NCBI RefSeq assembly: GCF_050789285.1
Contig: NZ_JBOUVX010000004.1
Location: 339,599 to 403,598 of the forward strand
DNA: 64,000 bases
From: CAVPWP01 sp050789285
GTDB taxonomy: Bacteria; Pseudomonadota; Alphaproteobacteria; Rhodobacterales; Rhodobacteraceae
Direction of reading: 5' to 3'
Position numbers and translations under genes: made by a program. The notes beneath the pieces were generated by a model. It ran no database searches. It worked only from the letters and a program-made list of their open reading frames with translations, and was not told the origin of the DNA. Shown one piece after another: positions 26,169 to 34,632 of this stretch (position 1 is the stretch's first letter; every line of letters starts with the position of its first letter).

Positions 26169-27776
26169 CTAAAGCTGGCCGCCGATGGGAAGCGCCCCGT
26201 AGACGCGGCTCATGAAGACGCGCCAGCCCGAGTCCGCCGGTTCGTCCGGATAGATCAGGATCGCGCCATCGCTGCGCCGTGCCATCCAGTCGATGCCGCC
26301 TTCGTCGTCGAGCCGAAGCTCATAGGCGTTTCGTCTGATGTTGTCCTCGAAACCTGCAACCGCAGCGCTGGCGACTTTCTCAGACTCGATGAGCACGCCC
26401 ATCTCGTTGTTGATCCAGACGGATCTGGGATCCCAGTTGAACGACCCGACGAAGAGGTATCTTTGGTCAATCGCGAAGGCCTTTGTATGAAGCGACGATT
26501 GCGACAGTCCCAGTCCGATCGCGGCACGGTCCGGCCGTTCGGCGTCGGGGCGCAACTCCCAAAGATTGATGCCGGCCCTCAGCATCTCCTCGCGCGACAG
26601 GGCGTAGTGGCCGTAGACGGGGACGACATCCGTCGAGTCGAGCGAGTTCGTGAGGATCGACACCTCGACCCCACGTTCGCTCAGGGCCGACAGCAGGGCA
26701 ACGCCACGGTCCCGGGGAACGAAATACGCCGAAGAGACGAAAAGATCCCGTTCGGCGCCCATGATGTAGGGCAGCATCACGCCGCTCACGATCTCGTCGC
26801 TGTCGGCTTCGCCCGCGGCCTTTTCCACCGGGTCGGCGACCAGGGTCGCGGGAACCCACTCGAGATCGATCCGGCCGCGGGCGACGCGGTCCCGGATGCC
26901 ATGGCTCAAGGCATCGCCGTACGGCGTCCGACCTGCCTCGTCGGCAAGCTGTGAAAGCCGCGAACGCGCCTCGTCAAGGCTGAGATCGTCCCCGCGATCT
27001 CCGACGACGACGCGTACGGGTACGGCGTAGGGGCTGTTCCAGTAGTCGTCGAAAGTGGCCGACACCTCCCGGGCGATGGGGCCCGCGCCAAGCACGTCGA
27101 GGTCATTGTAGTTGCTGTCTTCGCGTGCGGCGAAGTACTCGTCGCCGATGTTTCGCCCACCTACCAGCGTCACGACGTTGTCGAAGGTCATCGACTTGTT
27201 GTGCATCCGGCGATTGACGCGATCGAACTCGAAAAGCGAGGCCACGTTCTTGCCCAGTCCGCGTCGGAAGGGATTGAACAGCCTGATCTCGATGTTCGGG
27301 TGGGCATCGAGTGCGGCCGACATGGCGTCATAGTCGGCGACATCCATGTCGTCGAGAAGCAACCGCACGCGCACCCCACGGTCGGCGGCCTCGAGAAGCT
27401 TCCAGGCAAAGAGATGCCCAGAGGCATCGTTGTGGAGAAGATAGTACTGTGCGTCGATTGTCCGTTCGGCCATCTCCGACAGGACAAGGCGCAGGGCCAG
27501 CGCTTCCGGCCCTTCGGAAACGAGGTAGATCCCCGAACGCCCGTCATCGGGATTTCCAAGCGCCTGAGCGCGTTGTGCAAGGAATGTCCCGTCGGTCTGG
27601 GTCTGCGCGCGCGTCACCGTCTTGGTATAGCTCTCGGGCCAGGGCGAGCACGCCGCCATCGAAAGCAGGACGATGACCGGCAGGAATGACCTCCAGATTC
27701 CTGACAGCCGTCTTGCAGGCAGCGCGCCTGCGACGGCAGGTCCGCCAAAGTCTGCGAGCATCGGACCAGTATTCAC
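26169..27776 (-). CDS. Phospholipase-D-family lipoprotein (cardiolipin-synthase-like)
   Basis: 535 residues with two HKD motifs: HNKSMTFD (192-199) and HTKAFAID (430-437), each followed by the usual GGRN / GSFNWDPR strands. The family includes cardiolipin synthases and phospholipases D, which work through a phospho-histidine. The N terminus (FLPVIVLLSMAAC at 31-43) looks like a lipoprotein signal with Cys43 as lipidated residue, so the enzyme would sit in the envelope outside the cytosol. A paralogue of similar design lies at 52270-53814. Substrate not known. Confidence 0.82.
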   Translation of the reverse strand: MNTGPMLADFGGPAVAGALPARRLSGIWRSFLPVIVLLSMAACSPWPESYTKTVTRAQTQTDGTFLAQRAQALGNPDDGRSGIYLVSEGPEALALRLVLSEMAERTIDAQYYLLHNDASGHLFAWKLLEAADRGVRVRLLLDDMDVADYDAMSAALDAHPNIEIRLFNPFRRGLGKNVASLFEFDRVNRRMHNKSMTFDNVVTLVGGRNIGDEYFAAREDSNYNDLDVLGAGPIAREVSATFDDYWNSPYAVPVRVVVGDRGDDLSLDEARSRLSQLADEAGRTPYGDALSHGIRDRVARGRIDLEWVPATLVADPVEKAAGEADSDEIVSGVMLPYIMGAERDLFVSSAYFVPRDRGVALLSALSERGVEVSILTNSLDSTDVVPVYGHYALSREEMLRAGINLWELRPDAERPDRAAIGLGLSQSSLHTKAFAIDQRYLFVGSFNWDPRSVWINNEMGVLIESEKVASAAVAGFEDNIRRNAYELRLDDEGGIDWMARRSDGAILIYPDEPADSGWRVFMSRVYGALPIGGQL

Positions 27777-28254
27777 GAGCGCACCTCTGTTCCGTCGGAG
27801 ATGCCTTCGACCGTAGGAAGATCGCCTTGCAGGCGCAAGCCGACCGGCTGGGCAGTGATGCCGCGCGCATCAGGGCCATGGCCAATCTCAGCAAACCCCG
27901 AAATCCCCGCAAAGGTCCGATCAAGGGGGTCGAAATCCGTCCCTTGCGTGTCCGGTCGCGCTGGACCCGTGTCCAGAGACGGAATCAGCACATCGGTCCA
28001 GAAAGGGCTCAGGGCCAGAGCGAATGACCGATCGTGTTTGCCGACCGGACCCCGCCGCCACCCCGGCAAGGACAGCCCGATCATGGGGAACGCCCCGTCC
28101 CGCCAGATCCCAGTGTCTGGCGGGCAGTTCATCGTGGTCTTGCGGACGCCGCACGCGAGTTGGTTAAGGCCATCCTGTCATTTGCCGACAGGCCAGGAAC
28201 CGTGCCGACCATTCCGGCCGCCCGGAAGAGGCCACGCGGCCTTGTGTCTTGGCC
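27777..28254. other. Intergenic stretch between two minus-strand genes
   Basis: 478 nt without a recognisable gene. A small hairpin (CCTGTC / GACAGG with a 7-nt loop) lies at about 28171-28189 just downstream of the HlyD-type gene but lacks a T-tract. The promoter for the phospholipase-D-like lipoprotein should lie at the left end. Confidence 0.35.
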
Positions 28255-29082
28255 CTAATTCCTGACCCGAAGGTGCACGGGAAGTCCCGGGCGAAGCAGT
28301 CCGTTGGGGTTGGGAAACTCGACGATCACCGAGCCCTCGCCTGTTTCGGGATCGATCTCGAAGCCGACGGCGACGGGCACGCCAAGTTCCTCGAAAACGC
28401 CCCCGTTCGGCCCAACCATCTCGAACCTGAGTTGCCGGGCATCCTCGAGCGTATAGGACCCCTCGACGAGACGCTCGACCACGTCCTCGGGGCGCACGGA
28501 GATGCGGACATGGATCGGATCCAGTTGCACGATCCTGGCGATAGATCCCGAGAGGGCCGGGTTATAGCTCGCGCCCACCGCAATGGCGGGTGCCGAGATG
28601 AGGCCGTCAGCCGGCGCGGCGATCGTGTGATGACGCTCTGCCTCGCGGGCGATGAGGAGTTCCGCCTCGGCCTGTTCGACGTCGAGCGCCACCGATGCAT
28701 AGGCGAACTCCGCGTCTCTCAACGCGACAGTGGAAACCGCCTGTCGGGATGCCAGTTCCTTCTGACGCCCGAGGTCATCCTCCTGTTGGGCAAGAGCCGC
28801 CTGCGCGCGTCTCAGCTTGATCTCGGCAAGTTGGGTCTGAAGACGGGCGTCGGTGGCGTCCAGTTCGACAAGAATGTCTCCCTGCGAGACCTGCTGTCCC
28901 TCCGAGAAATGAAGGGCGCGTATCTGCCCATCCACGAGGGTCGTGAGATCCCATGCCTTCGGCGCAAACGTCACCCCGGGAAGAAGGGGGCCAAGATCTT
29001 GGGCGACCGAAGGTCCGGAAAGGTGCGTCAATCCGACGGCAAGAAGAGCAGCAGTCACCAGCTTCCGTGTGAAAGGCATCAT
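28255..29082 (-). CDS. Orphan HlyD/RND-type periplasmic adaptor protein
   Basis: 275 residues. Signal peptide (MMPFTRKLVTAALLAVGL, cleavage after PSVA), then an AcrA-like layout: lipoyl half TLVDGQIRALHFSEGQQVSQGDIL, a coiled-coil hairpin rich in A/E/Q/R (about residues 75-150), second lipoyl half HTIAAPADGLISA, and a beta-barrel region. It is shorter than most RND adaptors (about 350-400) and seems to lack much of the membrane-proximal domain. No inner-membrane pump is encoded next to it, so its partner is unknown. Confidence 0.78.
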   Translation of the reverse strand: MMPFTRKLVTAALLAVGLTHLSGPSVAQDLGPLLPGVTFAPKAWDLTTLVDGQIRALHFSEGQQVSQGDILVELDATDARLQTQLAEIKLRRAQAALAQQEDDLGRQKELASRQAVSTVALRDAEFAYASVALDVEQAEAELLIAREAERHHTIAAPADGLISAPAIAVGASYNPALSGSIARIVQLDPIHVRISVRPEDVVERLVEGSYTLEDARQLRFEMVGPNGGVFEELGVPVAVGFEIDPETGEGSVIVEFPNPNGLLRPGLPVHLRVRN

Positions 29083-29398
29083 CGATTCTCACTCAACTGT
29101 TTTTGGGTTTCCCCGCAAATCGGAGCCAACACGCACGGGGACATCCTGCCAAATCAAATCAGTCGTCCGACGCGCGAGTCCCGTCCCTTAGTAATATCCA
29201 AGATCAGCGCGCTTGGAAGGGCGGCGTCACGGCGCGTGGGACGACTTCGGCGCACTCTCCCTCGGGATTTCAGGATCTTGCCCCTCCCGTCCGAGAAAGC
29301 CGGGGCGGCCGATCAAGGGGCGTGCGAAAAGGCGCTTGCCAGACCCGCGATTTCCTTCAGGCTACCAGGCCTGAGGCAAAGGGTATGGGGGTGGCGCG
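29083..29398. other. Divergent intergenic region
   Basis: 316 nt between the adaptor gene (leftward) and the small membrane-protein gene (rightward). No coding potential is evident. It contains AT-richer patches around 29095-29205 and should hold promoters for both genes, but no convincing pair of boxes or palindrome was found. Confidence 0.35.
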
Positions 29399-29707
29399 AT
29401 GACTTCGATACTCACTGCACTTCTTGCGGTGAACGCGGTCCTGCACGGCGTGATCATCGCGCGCTTCGGCGTGAAGGGGAACGAGCCGCCACTTGCCTTC
29501 GGCGTCGCCTACGCCGCCCTTGCCGTGGCGGTGTTCTTCGCGGTCCCCTATGCGCTCTGGGCCACCCTGATCGTTTCGGTGGTGGCCGTCGCTGGCCTCA
29601 CGGCAGCTTACGCGAAGATTCCGCACGAGAAATCGATTGAGCGCGTCTGCTGGGCGGTAGGAGCAATCATTTTCACGCTAACCGCCTTTCTCCTGTTCCT
29701 GCGCTGA
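29399..29707 (+). CDS. Small membrane protein of unknown function
   Basis: 102 residues with three to four hydrophobic segments: 2-20 (TSILTALLAVNAVLHGVII), 32-49, 53-71 and 84-101. A positively charged loop (AYAKIPHEKSIER) lies before the last one. No family is recognised. The hydrophobic pattern and codon use argue for a real gene. It lies in a region rich in envelope and ion-homeostasis genes but has no close operon partner. Confidence 0.6.
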   Translation: MTSILTALLAVNAVLHGVIIARFGVKGNEPPLAFGVAYAALAVAVFFAVPYALWATLIVSVVAVAGLTAAYAKIPHEKSIERVCWAVGAIIFTLTAFLLFLR

Positions 29708-29954
29708 GGGCAGCAGGGCCCACACCCCCGACTCGTCGATGAAAGCGAACGGATGGGCCTGCCGTCTGGACCTTTGTCGGACGCCGGGACACTTGTCTCT
29801 CTTTAGAGATGAGCCGCTGGAGCGGATCGCCTTCATCGTTGTTGACCGGTTTTGCGGGCACGGTATGGTCGGATGAAGGGGGCCAGTATCCGGCGCAGGC
29901 TTGAGCCCCAGGGAATGCCCAAATCGCCGGGACCAGCCAGCGGGAGAGACGGAA

Positions 29955-30785
29955 GTGGCACCAGGACTTCAGGTACAGGTGCGCCTTGATCTTGACGAAA
30001 GCGTCTATTCGTCCGTCAGGCTGCAAAAACTTACGACCGCCCTTCCCGAAGATGCCGTGCAGGTCCTTGCCCAGGAGGTCATCAGACGGCTCTCGACGCA
30101 GCTCCGGTCCCCTGACAAGACTCCGCATGCCCCGACGCCGGAAGAGATCCAGTCGTTTTGCGATGCCCTGGTGTCGAGCGACGCCGGTGCCAGCGCGACG
30201 ATGATGTCCCGGATCCAGGCCAAGGGAACATCCGTTACAGATATCTATATCCACTATCTGGCGGCCGCCGCAGGGCGCCTGGGCGAGATGTGGGCAACCG
30301 ACGAGATTTCGTTCATGGACGTCACGATCGGAGCAAGCCGGATCCTTGCGATCCTGCGCGGGCTGCGGGACGTGTTCCGATCAAGCCGCCCGATGACCGA
30401 GCGTGCGGCGCTGTTTGCGGCCGTGCCGGGGGAACAGCACACGATTGGCATCACGATGGCGGCCGATCTCTTTCGGAGAGAGGGCTGGGACATCGACCTG
30501 ATCGTCGGGGCCTCGCATGAAGAGATCATCGACAGGCTGGGCAGCAGTGATGCATCCGTCGTCGGTCTGACCGCGCATGGCGAGAAATCCCTGAGCCCGT
30601 TGCTTCGACTCATTCCGGCGATCCGGATCGTGAACCCTGCGGTCAGCATCCTGATCTGCGGCAAGATCGGCGAGTTGTCGGACGATGTTGTTTCCCTCAC
30701 CGGGGCAGACGGCTTCGCGGGCGATGTAACAAGCGCGCTGGTGACGATGGGACAGTGGCACGATGGCCTGGCCAGATCGGGCTGA
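29955..30785 (+). CDS. Cobalamin-binding-domain regulator (PpaA/AerR-like)
   Basis: 276 residues read from GTG 29955, which has GGGAGAG 6 nt upstream; a TTG at 29901 is the alternative but lacks such a site. An N-terminal helical part (PTPEEIQSFCDALVSSD..., then IYIHYLAAAAGRLGEMW) is followed by a B12-binding fold with GEQHTIG (an ExHxxG form of the base-off motif DxHxxG), VVGLTAHGE and ILICGKIGEL. This layout resembles the PpaA/AerR photosynthesis antirepressors of Rhodobacter, which bind B12 or haem. No photosynthesis gene is nearby, so the target is unknown. Confidence 0.75.
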   Translation: MAPGLQVQVRLDLDESVYSSVRLQKLTTALPEDAVQVLAQEVIRRLSTQLRSPDKTPHAPTPEEIQSFCDALVSSDAGASATMMSRIQAKGTSVTDIYIHYLAAAAGRLGEMWATDEISFMDVTIGASRILAILRGLRDVFRSSRPMTERAALFAAVPGEQHTIGITMAADLFRREGWDIDLIVGASHEEIIDRLGSSDASVVGLTAHGEKSLSPLLRLIPAIRIVNPAVSILICGKIGELSDDVVSLTGADGFAGDVTSALVTMGQWHDGLARSG

Positions 30786-30959
30786 ACGCGTCCCTCGGTG
30801 ATATCCCTTGCTTTCCGCGCCGGGGATCCCTATGTCGACGGTGCAACGTTATTCTTCTTCGACACACTGTTCTCCTTTATCGGCTGCAGTCTCTCGATTT
30901 CGAACTGACCAGCCGGGCTGCAGCATCCTGCGGGCAGCACTACATAAGGAGATCTCACG

Positions 30960-31166
30960 ATGGCCAATGGCACCGTGAAATGGTTCAACGCAACCAAAGG
31001 TTTTGGCTTCATCGCACCTGAAGGCGGTTCAAGGGACGTGTTTGTGCACGCCACCGCCCTCGAGCGTGCCGGCATCCGCACCCTTGACGATGGTCAGCAA
31101 GTGACCTTCGACATCGAGTCCGGACGTGACGGCCGCGAAAGCGCGGCGAACCTTCAGCTCGCCTGA
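30960..31166 (+). CDS. Cold-shock protein, CspA family
   Basis: 68 residues, a single cold-shock domain: NGTVKWFNATKGFGFI with RNP1 (KGFGFI) and RNP2 (VFVHATAL). Binds single-stranded RNA and DNA and melts RNA structure in the cytosol. AAGGAG lies 9 nt before the start. The 174-nt gap upstream is AT-richer with CTTCTTCG-type pyrimidine tracts, compatible with the long untranslated leader that many csp genes use for cold regulation. A clean terminator follows. Confidence 0.93.
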   Translation: MANGTVKWFNATKGFGFIAPEGGSRDVFVHATALERAGIRTLDDGQQVTFDIESGRDGRESAANLQLA

Positions 31167-31204
31167 GACGGACAAGGCGCCGCTGGCGCCGCGACGAAAA
31201 TGAC

Positions 31205-31230
31205 GGCCCCGCTCAGGCGGGGCCTTTTAT
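31205..31230 (+). terminator. Rho-independent terminator of the cold-shock gene
   Basis: Perfect 8-bp stem GGCCCCGC / GCGGGGCC with loop TCAG (31205-31224), followed by TTTTAT. It starts 38 nt after the stop codon. This is the clearest intrinsic terminator in the left half of the window. Confidence 0.88.
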
Positions 31231-31482
31231 TGTCTTGGATCAATACAGTCCGAAGAATGTCCCACGTCGGCGCACGACGTCTCGACACCGGTTCGTGACG
31301 GGACAAGCCCATGGTCTGGCCCGGCGTCATCCAGTTCCCAAGGATCGCGGCCGCATCCTGCGGATAGCGGACACTCAGGCGAAGCGGACGAGAATATTGA
31401 ACAGGGGCGAAGCGGCAGCTCCGCCCTTGTTCCCTAACTTCTACCCTTGCTCGCGGCTGTCTCGACGCCGCTTGCCTGCCGT

Positions 31483-32367
31483 CTATTCCGCGGGCTGCAC
31501 CGAGGGGCTTTTGGTGAGCAGGTCGGCATAGCGGGTGCGTAGACGGCCCGACATGCGTTGCAGCAGGTCCGTGTGACGCCAATAGGCAACGCGCCGATCC
31601 GCGAAGGTTGCCGCAAAGTAAAGCAGCAACCCCATGACCGTCAGCATGATGAGGCAGGCGAAGGCTTGCGGCAAAAGCAGCTGGAAGCTGAACTTCTGAA
31701 TAAGGACACCGAGGCCGACGCTGGCCGAGACGAACTCGCCCACGATCGCGCCGATCAGGGCCAGCGAGATCCCGGTCTTGAAGCCAGCCATGATGATCGG
31801 TGCGGCGCCGGGAAGCTGAAGATGGCGGAAGATCTGCCAGCGCGACGCGCGCATCGACTGGAACATCTCGAGGCTCTCTTCGTCGACATTCATCAGGCCC
31901 GTCAGCGAGTTGATGAAGATCGGGAAGAAGCAGATGATCGCGGCGATTGCGATCTTGGGCTCCATCCCGAACCCCAGCCAGGCCACGATGATGGGGGCAA
32001 CGGCGATACGTGGGGTGACCTGAAGCGCCACCATGTAGGGCGACACGAGCCGCCGGAAGGTCGGATTGAGCGCGCTGACGATGGCGACGGACAGCCCGAA
32101 CGTGGCGCCGAGGGTAAAGCCGAGGACGACCTCGGTCAGCGTGACGAAGAAGTGTTCCCAGATCAGGCCAAGCTCGATCGCAAGCTCCCACCAGGCGGCG
32201 ATGACGGCGAAGGGCGACGGCAGGATCAGCGCCGAAACCCAGCCGTTGCGCACCGAAAGCTCCCACAGCGTGATGAACACGGCGAAGACGATGAGGTGTT
32301 GAAGCCAGCCCGGAATGCGCTTCGGCTTGGCGTCCTTCATCGGGATGTCGGTCAGCGACTCGCTCAT
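31483..32367 (-). CDS. ABC transporter permease, SsuC/TauC type
   Basis: 294 residues, about six membrane segments. The family signature around the coupling loop reads ESLEMFQSMRASRWQIFRHLQLP near residue 175, and VTPRIAVAPIIVAWLGFG is typical of permeases for nitrate, sulfonates, taurine and thiamine precursors. Four-nt overlap with the ATPase gene. The cognate binding protein is most likely the one at 34633-35661, encoded on the other strand under a mirrored promoter. The transported compound is not known. Confidence 0.86.
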   Translation of the reverse strand: MSESLTDIPMKDAKPKRIPGWLQHLIVFAVFITLWELSVRNGWVSALILPSPFAVIAAWWELAIELGLIWEHFFVTLTEVVLGFTLGATFGLSVAIVSALNPTFRRLVSPYMVALQVTPRIAVAPIIVAWLGFGMEPKIAIAAIICFFPIFINSLTGLMNVDEESLEMFQSMRASRWQIFRHLQLPGAAPIIMAGFKTGISLALIGAIVGEFVSASVGLGVLIQKFSFQLLLPQAFACLIMLTVMGLLLYFAATFADRRVAYWRHTDLLQRMSGRLRTRYADLLTKSPSVQPAE

Positions 32368-33167
32368 ATGAAGCCTCCCAGGGTGTCACGGATGTTGAAG
32401 ACCAGATCATTGAATTCGGGTGTCTTGGTCATCTCGATGGTGCGCGGACGCTCGAGCGGGACGTCGACCGTCGCCGCAAGCCGCCCCGGCCGCGGCGTCA
32501 TGACGAAAACCCGATCCGCAAGGAACACGGCTTCCTGGATGTTGTGCGTCACGAAGAGGACCGTTGCCTTCAGATCGCGCTGAAGCCGCAGAAGCTCAAG
32601 GTTGAGGCGCTCGCGCGTGAATTCGTCGAGCGCGCCGAACGGCTCATCCATAAGCAGGATGCTGGCGCCGGTGTTCAGCAGCCGCGCAAGAGCGACCCGC
32701 TGCTGCATCCCGCCCGAAAGTTGCCGCGGAAAGGCGACCTCGAAGCCTTCGAGCCCAACGAGCCGAATGAGTTCGATGGCCTTCTCGCGGTCCGCGCGGG
32801 TGACACCCGGACCAAGCGTCTTGGGAAGGAGCACGTTGTCGAGGACCGACTTCCAGTCAAGAAGCGTCGGCTTCTGAAACATCATGCCGACCTCGGCGCG
32901 AGGCCCGGTGACGGGCTTGCCAAAGACGCTGAGCTGTCCGCCGGTTGGTGTGATCAGACCGGACACGAGACGAAGAAGAGTCGACTTCCCGCAGCCCGAT
33001 GGCCCGATCAGCGAGACGAACTCGCCTTCCCGGATCGTGAAGCTTGCATCGTCCAGCGCCACCACCGGCCCCGGAAAGGTCATGCCGGTGTTTCGCCCCT
33101 CGATCACGACACGAGCCGTCGCCTCGTTCGTCCGTGCGGCCGCCAGTGCGGTCACCTGTCTGGCCAT
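32364..33167 (-). CDS. ABC transporter ATPase, SsuB/TauB type
   Basis: 267 residues. Walker A GPSGCGKST, Q-loop GMMFQKPTLLDW, signature LSGGMQQRVALARLL, Walker B ILLMDEPFGALDE and switch His VTHNIQEAVFLAD, all in the form typical of nitrate/sulfonate/taurine importers. First gene of a two-gene unit transcribed leftward from the promoter at 33330-33373, leaving an untranslated leader of roughly 170 nt. Works with the permease that overlaps its stop. Confidence 0.88.
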   Translation of the reverse strand: MARQVTALAAARTNEATARVVIEGRNTGMTFPGPVVALDDASFTIREGEFVSLIGPSGCGKSTLLRLVSGLITPTGGQLSVFGKPVTGPRAEVGMMFQKPTLLDWKSVLDNVLLPKTLGPGVTRADREKAIELIRLVGLEGFEVAFPRQLSGGMQQRVALARLLNTGASILLMDEPFGALDEFTRERLNLELLRLQRDLKATVLFVTHNIQEAVFLADRVFVMTPRPGRLAATVDVPLERPRTIEMTKTPEFNDLVFNIRDTLGGFI

Positions 33168-33329
33168 TCGCGTCCACCTCCGATGGTCGTCATGGATGCT
33201 TGTCCGTCATGTCCCGCCTCAATCGAAACGCCGCACACCACAGCCCCGAAGAAGGCGTCCACTCCTTCCGCGACGTGCCGCTCACCTCAGCGCCACATGG
33301 CCGCTTGGATCGACGCAAGCCCCTAGTTT

Positions 33330-33373
33330 ATGCTAACGATTGCACGTTACTTTTGCAGTATCTTAATGTCAAG
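33330..33373 (-). promoter_or_regulatory. Left copy of mirrored promoter/operator (drives ATPase-permease)
   Basis: Read on the minus strand: -35 box TTGACA (33372-33367), 17-nt spacer, -10 box TAACGT (33349-33344), then CGTGCAATCGTTAGCAT across the start region. This 44-nt element matches the one at 34114-34157 at 33 of 44 positions, with blocks of 12 and 17 identical bases. The shared part includes the imperfect palindrome TGCTAACGATTGCA (10 of 14 symmetric). The divergent bases are mainly in the spacer, as expected if both ends bind the same regulator. Outside this element the gap 33168-33548 shows nothing else of note. Confidence 0.8.
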
Positions 33374-33548
33374 GCAATCCCTCCGGGGTAAGGACAGGCA
33401 AGCGATCATTCGTCGACCCCCGCGATCGCCGGGACGATCGGCGCAACCGACTCCGTTGCAGCCACAAGATCCGGCGTCACCCGCTCGACATGCCTCTCGT
33501 GGCGGATCACACGCCCGACCGGAGGCCGCGCACGTCGGACTGTAATCC

Positions 33549-34091
33549 CTACGCGTCGTCGCGCCCGCCGCCAGAGGCCTCCATCAGGGCGAGCGTCCGG
33601 GCAAGCATCGCGTCAAGTGCGCGCAACTCGTCCCCACCAAGAACGCCAAAGACTTCCCAAAGATGCGCCTGATGGACTTCTATTGCGGCGTTCGCTGCAT
33701 CAAGTCCTTTTTTTGTAAGGCGCACAAGCGATGCGCGTCCGTCCTCCAGGTCGGCTCTCCGCTCGACAAGGCCCATCTGCTCGACCCTGTCGATCCGGTT
33801 GGTCACGGCGCCGGACGTCAAAAGCGACTCGCGCAGAATATCCGTCGGCCGCATCTCGTAGGGCGGCCCCTGGCGGCGCAGGGTGGCGATCAGACTGAAG
33901 GCCTCCCAGGTCAGGCCTTCGGCTTCAAGCCACCCCTTCGTCCGGTTGCTCAGGTGGCTGGACAGCCTGTGAATTCGGGCAAAGACCCCAATGGGCAAAG
34001 GATCGAAATCGGGGCGCTCCCGGGCCCAGTCGGCAACCAGGTGGGTGACGGAGTCCTCTGGATCGGGCCGTGAAAGCTCAGATGGGATCAT
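33549..34091 (-). CDS. MarR-family transcriptional regulator
   Basis: 180 residues. Winged helix-turn-helix of the MarR type: GLTWEAFSLIATLRRQGPPYEMRPTDILRESLLTSGAVTNRI with the wing at RRADLEDGRASLVRLTKKG. The extended N terminus (about 40 residues) is long for the family. The gene sits between two mirrored copies of one promoter/operator, overlapping the right copy with its own upstream region, so it probably represses itself, the ATPase-permease unit and the RidA-binding-protein unit, and releases them when it binds a small ligand. Confidence 0.86.
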   Translation of the reverse strand: MIPSELSRPDPEDSVTHLVADWARERPDFDPLPIGVFARIHRLSSHLSNRTKGWLEAEGLTWEAFSLIATLRRQGPPYEMRPTDILRESLLTSGAVTNRIDRVEQMGLVERRADLEDGRASLVRLTKKGLDAANAAIEVHQAHLWEVFGVLGGDELRALDAMLARTLALMEASGGGRDDA

Positions 34092-34113
34092 GCTGCATGC
34101 CCTCCGCGTTTAT

Positions 34114-34157
34114 CTTGACATTAAGGTAACTGCTGCATATCGTGCAATCGTTAGCAT
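34114..34157 (+). promoter_or_regulatory. Right copy of mirrored promoter/operator (drives ridA and binding protein)
   Basis: TTGACA (34115-34120), 17-nt spacer, TATCGT (34138-34143), then CGTGCAATCGTTAGCAT (34141-34157). It lies 17 nt before the ridA start and 23 nt from the marR start on the other strand, so a bound protein could block both. The consensus-like -35 box is rare in this window. See the left copy at 33330-33373 for the comparison. Confidence 0.82.
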
Positions 34158-34173
34158 GCGTTCGGAGGGGCCA

Positions 34174-34563
34174 ATGGAACGATCCTATGTCAAGGGAGAC
34201 TGGCAGCAGGGTCGGGCGTTCTCGCCGGCCGTCATCACCACCGGGCCGCAGAAGATCGTCTGGGTCGCCGGGCACGGAGGACTGAAGTCCGACGATGGCA
34301 CGGTGCTCAAGGGCGACTTCGAAGCCCAGTGCCGGCAATGCTTCCGCAACCTCGAGCGGACCCTCGACCAGGCTGGGGCGACGCTGAAGGACATCGTGAC
34401 GATGACCGTCTTCGTGACGGATGTGCGCTTCACGACCCCGATGACCCAGATTCGCACCGAGATTTTCGGTGACGACTTCCCGGCGAGCGCCGCAGTCACT
34501 GTGACCGGCTTCGCCGACCCCGCGATGCTGATCGAGATTCAGTGCATCGCCGTCATGGAATGA
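34174..34563 (+). CDS. RidA/YjgF-family protein
   Basis: 129 residues. Family core LKGDFEAQCRQCFRNLERTLDQAGATLKDIVTM is read in pieces; the typical late motif FPASAAVTVTGFADPAMLIEIQCIA corresponds to the R-x-A..ALA..P.lvEIe region, although the usual catalytic arginine in the P-A-R position is replaced here (FPASAAV). RidA enzymes hydrolyse reactive imines or enamines, and some paralogues act in catabolic pathways. GGAGGGG 4 nt before the ATG. Followed after 69 nt by the binding-protein gene. The missing arginine suggests a role other than imine hydrolysis. Confidence 0.84.
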   Translation: MERSYVKGDWQQGRAFSPAVITTGPQKIVWVAGHGGLKSDDGTVLKGDFEAQCRQCFRNLERTLDQAGATLKDIVTMTVFVTDVRFTTPMTQIRTEIFGDDFPASAAVTVTGFADPAMLIEIQCIAVME

Positions 34564-34632
34564 CGCGGCCACGGCCTGCGTCGCACGTGTGTCGACCGGG
34601 GGAGGGTCGGCAACAACAGAGAGGGAAGTAGA

